A stretch of 64,000 nt of DNA, from positions 2,842,204 through 2,906,203 of the forward strand of contig OY282386.1 in NCBI GenBank assembly GCA_958295945.1, given 5' to 3'. The position numbers were made by a program, and so were the translations under genes. Below the pieces are notes generated by a model. That model saw only the letters and a list, made by a program, of their open reading frames with translations. It ran no database searches and was not told the origin of the DNA. The DNA comes from Candidatus Poribacteria bacterium. GTDB taxonomy: Bacteria; Poribacteria; WGA-4E; WGA-3G. Shown piece by piece: positions 8,659-16,449 of this stretch (its first letter is position 1; every line of letters starts with the position of its first letter).

Positions 8659-10648
8659 ATGAAATCAACGTATCACATATTTACATTTATTCTAATGTTT
8701 GTAGGATTGACATCTTATGTTCATGCACAAGACAACACACAACTCGGATTACCCGACGGTGCAATCGCACGACTTGGTAAAGGCGGCATCAATATCATGC
8801 AGTTCTCACCAGATGGAACGCGACTTGCGGTTGGTACTGATGTTGGTCTGTGGCTTTACGATGTTCCAGATGGGAAGGCAACTGCATTATTTACAGACCA
8901 TTCCAAAAAAGTCTACGCACTCGCATTTTCAGACGATGGAAGAATACTTGCCAGTGGTGGATACGGAAATCCTACCATACAACTGTGGGATTTAGAGAAC
9001 GATACTCCCCATTCTACTTTGTTTTTTAATAGAGAATTTAAGGCTGTTGTTGCCTTGGTTTTTTTTGGGAAATACACTTATCAGTTATGACAATAGTGGA
9101 AGAATCATTTATTGGAATATAAATAACGGTGATATTTTATCAGAATTGGCTAAGGTGGATCCAAATCAAGCTGTTACGTTTTCGCCTACAGGCAAGTATA
9201 TTGCTGTAACGGATATTCAACACAAAATACATATATATGATACATCCTTGAGCGATAAGCATATTATCTTTCAAGATGATGAATTAAAAAATGATATTTT
9301 TGCCTTAGCCGTTACAACAAATAGTGAAAAACTGGTAAGTGGTGGTAAGGACGATTTTATTAGAATCTGGGATATTAAAGAAAGGAAGCTGACAACGTCT
9401 CTTAATGTCCAAAATACCACAATAACTTCAGTTGCCATATCACCAGATGACAAAATATTTGCAAGTGGACATGCTAATAAAGAGATTATCCTTTGGGATC
9501 TTGCTAATCCTAAAAAACTTAGAACACTGAACGGACATAAAAACACAGTTAATGCTTTAACTTTTTCACCTGAGGGTGCAAGTAAATATAGCGGATGTCT
9601 TGCAAGTGGTAGCCTTGATGGCACAATCCGCTTCTGGAATCCTGATACAGGTGAAGAACTTGTCACCTTTGCTACAGGACATGCAAAATGGATTAAGGCA
9701 ATTGCATTTTCTGAGAATGGGTCAACACTTGTGAGTGCTAACATGAATGGGACTGTGGATGTATGGAGTTTGAACGGTTATCAAGAGATATTTGCATTTA
9801 CGAATGGAGTAAGCGATTATGTTTCTTCAGTTGCATTTACCAATGATGCTAAACGTTTTGTCTGTCAGGGGTTAAACAATTATTCATTTACATTCAAACC
9901 TTACGGTTTCGGATATACCACAGATGCAGATGACAGCCTTGAAATACTCCCTATACGAATGTGGGATATAACCACTGGTGAAGAAGTATTAGGACCTTGG
10001 AATGACCATTCATGTGATTTACTTGCATTTTCACCTGATAAAGAAAAACTTGCCATCTATGGATCAGAAAATGTATTGGGATGGAATATTGATTCTGCAG
10101 AAGAACTGTTTGATATTTCAACTGAGGAACTATATTTCATTGAAAACATCGTAATGTCACCTGATAATAAATATATTGTGATGTATGAATCCTCTGAGAA
10201 ACCATTTATATGGAAAACAGAAAAACCAGAAGATCCTCCAATACAAATTAATACGCGTGTCAAATCTATGGCATTCTCTCCAGATGGTAATAGAATTGCA
10301 GTCTTAAGCGGTGAGAATATTTTCCTACATGATTTAGAATTGTTCCCATCTGACGAACCTAAAGAACTTTATGCAGACCTACACGGACATGTAATTAGAA
10401 TGATCTTCTCTCCCGATAGTAAAATCCTTGTCGCTACTGGATTTTTTGAGCTAATATCGAATATCAGAATGAAATTGTGGGATGTGGAAACAGGTGAAGA
10501 AATTAGAACTTTGTCTGGACACACTGAACTTATAGAATCGCTTGCATTTTCACATGATGGGAAAATACTTGCCAGTGGAAGTTTTGATGGGACTGTGCTG
10601 TTGTGGGATTGGGAGAAAATATCTAAAAGAGAAGGAAATGCTGAATAG
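8659..10648 (+). pseudogene. Secreted WD40 repeat protein with a poly-T frameshift
   Basis: One WD40 gene is split between two frames. ATG 8659 has an AGGAG site 5 nt upstream and a signal peptide ending VHAQ, then the lineage-typical opening LPDGAIARLGKGG. Frame one ends at 9090. The sequence resumes in the +1 frame from the run of eight T at 9059-9066, where deleting one T restores a continuous protein of about 662 residues (VALVF-GNTLISYDNSG). Blades continue to the end (SGHTELIESLAFS, DGTVLLWDW). It may be a true frameshift, programmed slippage or a sequencing error. Paralogues lie at 59109-62881. Confidence 0.8.
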
Positions 10649-10652
10649 CACT

Positions 10653-10895
10653 TCAGTAAATAATGCATGCCCCACCGACACAGACACTTCCTGCTTTTTG
10701 AGTAACATCACCCGCTACACTGTTTTCCTCTCCAGTTTCAAATTCCGATATTAATAGTTCCGTTTTTTCTGCAGGTTTTGTAAGATTTATCTGTAATGAG
10801 TCGTTTGTAGTCAGGGTATATGTACAACCAGCGTATAGCATGGAAAAGAGAAATACAGACAAGAGTGTGAGGGCAAACATGTATTTGGATTTCAC
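10653..10895 (-). CDS. Small lipoprotein with a C-terminal cysteine pair
   Basis: An 80-residue protein with a signal peptide ending in a lipobox (LYAGC, Cys24) and a tail CVGGAC spaced C-x4-C near residues 72-77. I do not recognise the family. Its ATG is 4 nt downstream of the DUF362 gene's stop, so it is the last gene of the redox operon; it converges with the WD40 gene 4 nt away. The cysteine pair could be a disulfide partner of the upstream peroxiredoxins. That is speculation from context. Confidence 0.65.
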   Translation of the reverse strand: MKSKYMFALTLLSVFLFSMLYAGCTYTLTTNDSLQINLTKPAEKTELLISEFETGEENSVAGDVTQKAGSVCVGGACIIY

Positions 10896-10899
10896 GAAA

Positions 10900-12012
10900 T
10901 TACACCTCTATTTTTTGTAGGTTCACTTGGTCAAGAGAGTTGCTTCCAATTTCAAGTCCGCTTGCTGATGTAATATGGTTTGCATATTTTGACATAGAAC
11001 TTAGTCCCATCTCTTCGCGCTTTTGATTGACAGTTTGAAGGATTAGGACATCAAGGATAACAGGATCCGCACTTACAAACATCCCACCAAATTGCCATAT
11101 ACTTTCTTCGTGATATGTAGGACCTTTGTCATAGGAAGCCTGCAACCCATCAACGATGTTAAGAACGACTTTATCCTTAATCACCTTGTTCTCATAAATC
11201 TCAGCGATAGCAGGATTGCAATAGAGCGGTCTGCCATGGAATCTCATTGTATTGTCAACACTACCGAAAGCCATGTTTTTGAGACATCCGCTGATTCCCG
11301 ACATTTCGTGTTGTTTCAGAACTGGGACATTTATTACAACATCCACCATTTCAGTCATTATGCGAGAATAGAGTGAGCGTGTGCTTTCACTTTCTCGGCG
11401 AGTGATGCTGTCCTTTTCGGTTTCGTAGAATACTTTGTCGTCGTAACCGATGTCGTTTAAGTTAGTTGCCAAAGTGCGGACATCGCCTTTGTCTGTGATA
11501 ATGGGGAATCCTGCACTCAATAGATGGTCTTCAAACCGATCCCATATAATGATCTGTTTCCTGAGAACTCCTGCGCTGTTTAATGAATCAACAATTTTAT
11601 TTACTAAGACAGCATGTGTGCACAGTTTTGGACCGGCAAGAGGGTTTATTTTGATTCCAACAATGTTGTCCGGTAAGACAAAATCTCTCCATGCTTCTTT
11701 TGCGGTATCACGCCCAGTGAGTTTCACCATAGCTTGATCGAGCATCTCGCCTACAGCATCTTCATCAAGTATATCATCTTCCCACACTTGTTTTCCAAGA
11801 ACTTCTATAGCAGGAGTTAGGTTTTCTTTCTGTTGAGGCGTGGTGAGCACACGACCACCGATTTGTGCAAATGCTGGCAGAGTGCTAAGGGCAGCACCAC
11901 TAACAGCCCCTATTGCGGTAAGGAATTCACGACGGTCTAACTTATCACGTTCTCGAACTGTTTTTTCACAGTCAGCCTTGATGTCTGCAATTACTTTGTC
12001 GGTATTGTTCAT
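10900..12012 (-). CDS. DUF362 domain protein with Tat signal
   Basis: A 370-residue protein. I use ATG 12012, which shares one base with the preceding gene's stop (TGATG), rather than TTG 12015. Residues 26-50 form a twin-arginine signal, DRREFLTAIG followed by a hydrophobic stretch ending AFA, so folded export by Tat is predicted; a TatA gene lies at 18981. The rest matches DUF362 (VGIKINPLAGP, NVPVLKQHEMSGISG, FHGRP, DPVILD). DUF362 has no settled function and often occurs in or near iron-sulfur proteins, but no CxxC cluster is seen here. Overlap with the upstream peroxiredoxin indicates cotranslation. Confidence 0.85.
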   Translation of the reverse strand: MNNTDKVIADIKADCEKTVRERDKLDRREFLTAIGAVSGAALSTLPAFAQIGGRVLTTPQQKENLTPAIEVLGKQVWEDDILDEDAVGEMLDQAMVKLTGRDTAKEAWRDFVLPDNIVGIKINPLAGPKLCTHAVLVNKIVDSLNSAGVLRKQIIIWDRFEDHLLSAGFPIITDKGDVRTLATNLNDIGYDDKVFYETEKDSITRRESESTRSLYSRIMTEMVDVVINVPVLKQHEMSGISGCLKNMAFGSVDNTMRFHGRPLYCNPAIAEIYENKVIKDKVVLNIVDGLQASYDKGPTYHEESIWQFGGMFVSADPVILDVLILQTVNQKREEMGLSSMSKYANHITSASGLEIGSNSLDQVNLQKIEV

Positions 12013-12614
12013 CAAAGTTTACCTAATTCCGTTAGAATGGTAGCAGTAGGTACACGATTGGAAAAAGAATCGAGCGACTTCCACGCAACTGATCCATCCT
12101 GAGCAATAATATACGCTGCTGGTCTTGCAATTGTTTCGTTAGTTTGATCCAAGACATTATATGCGTTGATAGCATCTTTGTAGGTGTCTGCAAGAACAGG
12201 ATACGTGAGCCCTTCATTCTCAGTAGTTTCCTTTGTAATACTAACATTTTCAGAACTGATAGCAAATAGTTCTGCATTATTGCTTTTAATTTCTTCGTAA
12301 TTATCTTGCAACTCAACGAGTTGCGTTGTGCATAGCGGTCAGCCACCCGTTCTGTAAAAGACGATTACCACATGTTTGCCATTATCAAGATGTTCAGACA
12401 GTGTGTGGATATTACCATCTCCATCTGTTAACTGAAAATCAGGTGCGTGTGTGCCAATTACTAAACCTTCACCTAATTCCGCTTCTGCTTCCGTTTCTGG
12501 AACTGTAACAGGATCAAGCTCTTTAGAACTATCTACTGGATTGTCAGTTGAACCACAACTAAAAACACTAAATATCAAAAGTGCTAATACAACGTGCATA
12601 CAAGTTTGTCTCAT
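12012..12614 (-). CDS. Selenocysteine peroxiredoxin-like lipoprotein, short paralogue
   Basis: Read through the in-frame UGA at 12339-12341, this is a 200-residue protein. Residues 1-20 are a lipoprotein signal ending VFSC, followed by CGSTDNP and an acidic linker. The AhpC/TSA domain runs from GTHAPDFQLTDGDG to the end (LARPAAYII-like segment IARPAAYII). The active site reads YRTGG-U-PLC, where Prx-like proteins have GWCPFC. UGA is residue 92 and the partner Cys is 95. Without readthrough both halves lack an active site, yet the frame stays open and conserved to 12012. GAGG lies 7 nt before the ATG. Role inferred: membrane-anchored peroxide or disulfide reduction. Confidence 0.85.
12308..12324 (-). 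promoter_or_regulatory. Candidate bacterial SECIS hairpin, short peroxiredoxin
   Basis: On the minus strand gcaactc-gtt-gagttgc forms a 7-bp perfect stem with a triloop starting in G. The loop begins 22 nt after the UGA, within the 16-37 nt range described for bacterial SECIS elements. The stem encodes part of Q-L-V-E-L. Its twin is at 12952-12968. Confidence 0.7.
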
Positions 12615-12655
12615 ATTTAATCCTCATAGATGAAAAACATACCTAATAGATCTTT

Positions 12656-13759
12656 CTATTTACCCAACTGATCAAGAATGTCTTCAGTTGGAATCCGATG
12701 ACCTAAGCGTGCATCAAGGAATGACCAAGTAATGAGACCATTCTGATTGATTATATAGGTTGCAGGTCGTGCAAGATGTTTGTTATTTGGGTCAACAACG
12801 TTATAATCTCCAATCGTCTCCTTATCACTATCTGAAAGCACTGTGAATTCAAGACCTTCTTTGTCAACTGTGTCTTTAGATGAATCCACGTTATCGGAAC
12901 TTATGGCTATGAGTTCGGCACCTTTTGCTTTGATTTTATCATAATCATCTTGCAACTCTCCGAGTTGCTCAACGCAAAACGGTCACCAACCACCACGATA
13001 AAAGACTATGACTAACTTCGTGTCACCAATAAATTCATCAAGTGATCGTTTCTGGTTGTCACTGTCAGACAAATTAAATTCTGGTGCTGGGCTGCAGTTG
13101 ACTAATCCTTTACCTGGATCTAAGTTCTCATTTTCACGAATCATTATTGTTAGTTCAACTTCTATCTCAAGGGTTTTATCAGCTTCAATTCCATCTACTG
13201 TTTGATCGTACATTTCATAACAACCATGAGTAATTGTTAGAGTGAATGATTGATCAACCGGTAGATTTTCAAAGGTAAAAGCACCTTCATCAGAAGTCAA
13301 GGTTTCATACTCTTCACCAGATTCATCGGTAAGTTGTACGAGAACATCAACTAATACATTCCCAGTTTTTTCATCTGTTAATATGCCATTCAAATGAGAA
13401 ACAGGTACATCTAAAGGTGAGAGTGTTACTTTATCTAAGACGTTAGTTTCACCAGACTCAATTTCTACATTTAATTCTGTTGTTTCATATCCTTTTGCAG
13501 AAATTTCAACAGTATATTGCCCCTCTTCTATATCTCCGAGGTCATAATTTGCATCAGAATCTGTTTGTGCAATGAGTTGACCATCTTTCAATAGACGGAC
13601 ATGAATTGTAACACCTTCAATTGATTCAATCTGCACCTGAAGTTTACCAGGTTCTAATTGTACCTCTCCAGGTTTGTCGATTGGGTCTTCCGTTGAACCA
13701 CAACCGAATCCAATCAACATCAACAGTGCTAATGCAAAGAGTGGTAATGTCTTTTTCAT
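12656..13759 (-). CDS. Selenocysteine peroxiredoxin-like lipoprotein with two carboxypeptidase-regulatory-like domains
   Basis: Read through UGA at 12983-12985, this is a 367-residue protein. It has a lipoprotein signal ending GFGC (CGSTEDP, like its paralogue), a PEGA-type beta domain (about 37-115, EGQYTVEISAKGYE), a CarboxypepD_reg-like domain (about 122-215), then an AhpC/TSA domain. The active site is YRGGW-U-PFC: UGA is residue 259 and Cys 262 the resolving partner. Downstream homology is intact (ARPATYIINQNG). The position matches the cysteine of GWCPFC in Prx-like proteins. An AAAGGAAAC ribosome site precedes ATG 13759. The next gene starts 41 nt on. It is probably anchored in the cell envelope with its redox domain exported. 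Confidence 0.87.
12952..12968 (-). promoter_or_regulatory. Candidate bacterial SECIS hairpin, long peroxiredoxin
   Basis: On the minus strand gcaactc-gga-gagttgc forms a 7-bp perfect stem with a G-first triloop starting 22 nt after the UGA. Stem and spacing are identical to the paralogue at 12308-12324 while the loop and the spacer differ. Confidence 0.7.
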
Positions 13760-13835
13760 GACTATTTGTTTCCTTTACAAATGAAAACTTCAGTTTTTTT
13801 TGCATAAGATTTTCACAATTCTCACGTTTTCTACA

Positions 13836-13864
13836 AATTTAGGTTAAAATATTGTTATTTTCAA
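13836..13864 (-). promoter_or_regulatory. Candidate promoter of the selenoprotein operon
   Basis: On the minus strand TTGAAA (13859-13864) and TAAATT (13836-13841) are spaced by 17 bp. This lies 77 nt upstream of ATG 13759. The match to consensus is moderate. Confidence 0.4.
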
Positions 13865-14194
13865 GGTATTCTGAATTTTCGGTGCGCTTATACCAAATTA
13901 ACGAGATCTGTATTGTTTTTGATGCTGAGAACACGGGCGGGCAGGGAAACCCTGCCCCTACGATTTTGGTTAATTTGGTATTAGATGAAGATTAAGAAAT
14001 TAATTGGGTAATCCCGATTTCCTCAGGTCCGGTGTCCTAACCACACCAAAACCTTCATTTTTGAGGATCAACTCATTTCATGCATGTGTTCAGTCCCAGC
14101 GTGACGAAAGATATATTGGAAGACGACACCTACCTAATCACACAAGACCAGAGGGCGGCAGGTGTCCGTAAATGTAATTAAGGATACACCTTTC

Positions 14195-14257
14195 GCACCG
14201 CTGGTGCTTACTTATAGGTCCGATACAATTTCTATACACATTCCGCACCGCTGGTGC
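14195..14257. repeat. Two GC-rich hairpin repeats (gcaccgctggtgc)
   Basis: Exact copies at 14195-14207 and 14245-14257, each after a ttcgc or ttccgc lead. The same family (gcNcc-gct-ggNgc) occurs at 18639-18651, 18689-18701, 55965-55977, 57070-57082 and, diverged, 57122-57134. The usual lead is atacacMtttc. Confidence 0.8.
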
Positions 14258-14470
14258 TGCTGTCTTCAAATACCAGCAACTATTCGTCCATAACACAGGC
14301 TCAAGTGACGCAGAAGACATTCTTCTCATCGCATCTAAAAGTCTATAAAACTACCGAAAGAATGAATTATTCTTCATCAAAGCGCGTCTACCGTTTGAGC
14401 GAATGTTCTGTAACTAACATGTAGATAGTGTGTAGAAGCGACAGAGAACATTAATTATGCCTACTACACA

Positions 14471-15271
14471 TTATTTTGAAGTACGTCCTTTGATTATTCC
14501 CCAAGTCGTAGCAAGTTTCCCTTGTGCTTCAACAGAAGTGACACTCAAAAGACTGTCAGACATGATAGAATTTATGTCGTCTTCAGTTAATGCTACGTTA
14601 AAGAGTGCAACTTCATCAATGATTCCATTGGTGTATCTGTCAAAATGTCGACCGATATGGAACACGCCTTCAGCAGTACCATATCCATCTTCAGCATTGA
14701 AATCAACTTCAGCTTCCATTTTTCCATCAATCCAAATGGATGCTTTCCCGGTATCTGTATTTGCCACACCGGCAACGAAATGCCACTGATCATCACCAAT
14801 TTCAGTTGTACTTTCTGGTCTGGAATTTGCACTAGCACTATCACGTAAGAAGAAAGTCACTTTGTTATTGCCGCCTCCGTTCCAGATCATGTACCAAGGC
14901 GTTGCCTGCGTTTTATCTTCATAATTCTTTCCTGCAAGTGAACCACCCACCACTGTTCCTTTGAAATGTGCAGTGAGTGAAAAGGATGTTCCAGCTTCAA
15001 AAGCAACATTTTCAGAATGTTGTACTTCAACCCAGTCATCTGTTCCATCAAATTGGAGTGCTTTTCCAAATTTCCCGTCTACCCATGTTGCTCCGTGAAT
15101 TTGACCTTCACTGTTTTGACTAGATGAATCGCTTGCTACAGTGCCTTCACCTTCATCAAAAAGCCACAATCCTGTGATGTTTTCATAACTGAATTCTGCA
15201 TAACTTGGATATGCTATAAGCAAAACGAGACTAATAAACAAAGTTAACGTAAATCCAAAATATTTCATCAT
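14471..15271 (-). CDS. Secreted LamG (concanavalin A-like) domain protein
   Basis: A 266-residue protein with signal peptide (about 1-25, ending SYAEF) and one LamG/laminin-G-3 jelly roll: GLWLFDEGEG, KFGKALQFDGTDDWVEV, FSLTAHFKG, WHFVAGVA, IIDEVALFNVALT. Such domains bind carbohydrate or protein ligands. The C-terminus KLATTWGIIKG is shared with four other LamG proteins here. GGAG precedes the ATG pair at 15271/15268. It lies 15 nt downstream of a paralogue, so a tandem duplication and cotranscription are likely. Exact ligand unknown. Confidence 0.85.
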   Translation of the reverse strand: MMKYFGFTLTLFISLVLLIAYPSYAEFSYENITGLWLFDEGEGTVASDSSSQNSEGQIHGATWVDGKFGKALQFDGTDDWVEVQHSENVAFEAGTSFSLTAHFKGTVVGGSLAGKNYEDKTQATPWYMIWNGGGNNKVTFFLRDSASANSRPESTTEIGDDQWHFVAGVANTDTGKASIWIDGKMEAEVDFNAEDGYGTAEGVFHIGRHFDRYTNGIIDEVALFNVALTEDDINSIMSDSLLSVTSVEAQGKLATTWGIIKGRTSK

Positions 15272-15286
15272 ATATATCTCCTAATT

Positions 15287-16081
15287 TTATTTTATATTTC
15301 TCTTAATTTTAGCCCATGTTGTTGTGAGTTTCCCTACCGCGTCTACTGCTGCGGCTTCTTCTAAACCATTGTTCATAATAGTGTCCATATCATTTTCGGT
15401 CAATGCAACATTAAAGAGTCCGACATCATCAATGATACCCTTTGTATATCGATCAAAGTGTCTAGCGATGTGAAATACACTATCATTTGTGCCGTAACCT
15501 TCCGACACATCTAAGTTTCCTTCAACATTCTTTTTTCCATCTATCCACAAGGAAATTTTCTTTGCATCTGCATCAGCAACAGCTGCAATGAAATGCCATT
15601 TTTCATCTGAGACTGGCACTGTACTATCTATTCTTAAATTCTGATCTGCTGAAGTGCGAAGAAAAAAAGATACATTTGCATCACCACCACCATTCCACAA
15701 CAAATACCAAGGTTTGACTTGTGTTGTATCTTCATAACCTTTACCGACAAGAGAACCTCCTACTGCTGATCCATTGTAATGAAGTGTAATAGTAAAGGAT
15801 GTACCTTTCTCAAACGCAACAGTATCCGAGTGTTGAACTTCAACCCAGTCATCCGTACCATCAAATTCAAGTGCTTTACCAAATTGACCATCAACCCATT
15901 TTGCACCACCAATGATTTTACCATCGTTACCGTTTGCTGACGAATCTTTTGCTGTGTCCCCATTGCCCTCATTAAAGAGCCACATTCCCATGATGTTGTC
16001 GGCATCAAACGCCGCATGTGTGGGAAGGATTACGAAACATGCAGCAAATAGTATAACTATATAGATATGTATAAATCTCAT
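15287..16081 (-). CDS. Secreted LamG domain protein, tandem paralogue
   Basis: A 264-residue protein built like its downstream neighbour: signal peptide ending THAAF, GMWLFNEGNG, QFGKALEFDGTDDWVEV, WHFIAAVA, IIDDVGLFNVALT and a C-terminal KLTTTWAKIK motif. Signal, jelly roll and tail are collinear with 14471-15271, which supports gene duplication. A GGAGACGAG ribosome site precedes ATG 16081. Predicted to be exported; a cell-surface carbohydrate-binding or adhesive role is inferred from the fold only. Confidence 0.85.
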   Translation of the reverse strand: MRFIHIYIVILFAACFVILPTHAAFDADNIMGMWLFNEGNGDTAKDSSANGNDGKIIGGAKWVDGQFGKALEFDGTDDWVEVQHSDTVAFEKGTSFTITLHYNGSAVGGSLVGKGYEDTTQVKPWYLLWNGGGDANVSFFLRTSADQNLRIDSTVPVSDEKWHFIAAVADADAKKISLWIDGKKNVEGNLDVSEGYGTNDSVFHIARHFDRYTKGIIDDVGLFNVALTENDMDTIMNNGLEEAAAVDAVGKLTTTWAKIKRNIK

Positions 16082-16449
16082 CTCGTCTCCTTTCTTTGTT
16101 TCATATTAGTTCCAATATGACCTAATTACTACATTTCAATATTGTAAGACCAATATACGAAAGTATAACATAATTATTGCGTTACATCAAGTATATTTTC
16201 AAGAGTATAGAGGTATTTGGTTCTCGGTATTTCAGGTATATTTTGATATTTAATCTGATACGGTTTCATACGTTATGTTAAAGTAAGAGGTGTAATGAAT
16301 TGCGCGGCTATGAACCGACTCATCTATAAGGGTGGTTGGAAACTACTCCAACAATGTGAGAGAAACCACTCCAACAATGGGGATGGCGGGGCACGGAGAC
16401 CCCGCACTACAATCGTGGTTGGAAACTACTCCAACAATGTCTTTTAGTG
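16082..16449. repeat. Intergenic region with direct and palindromic repeats
   Basis: The phrase ggttggaaactactccaaca occurs at about 16334 and again at about 16418, flanking a ggcggggcacggagaccccgc hairpin (about 16385-16405). A third partial copy (gaaaccactccaacaatg) lies between. A member of the aatgaattgcgcgRctac family is at about 16290-16315. No gene is supported. Confidence 0.6.

Larger units (their letters stand above)
13760..14470. other. Repeat-rich intergenic region
   Basis: No gene is supported. It holds a gggcgggcagggaaaccctgccc palindrome near 13934-13956, a degenerate cctaacc repeat near 14018-14046, and two copies of the gcaccgctggtgc hairpin (14195-14207 and 14245-14257). A ttaatttggta phrase occurs near 13971. 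Apart from the operon promoter at its left edge I see nothing else. Confidence 0.55.

Noticed and set aside
10636..10655. Possible Sec readthrough of the UGA ending the small lipoprotein
   Set aside because: The extension would be only about ten codons, overlaps the convergent WD40 gene end, and has no strong hairpin at the right distance.
12032..12346. Alternative minus-strand frame of 104 codons across the UGA region
   Set aside because: Composition is unlike a protein family, and the frame is a shadow of the selenoprotein gene.
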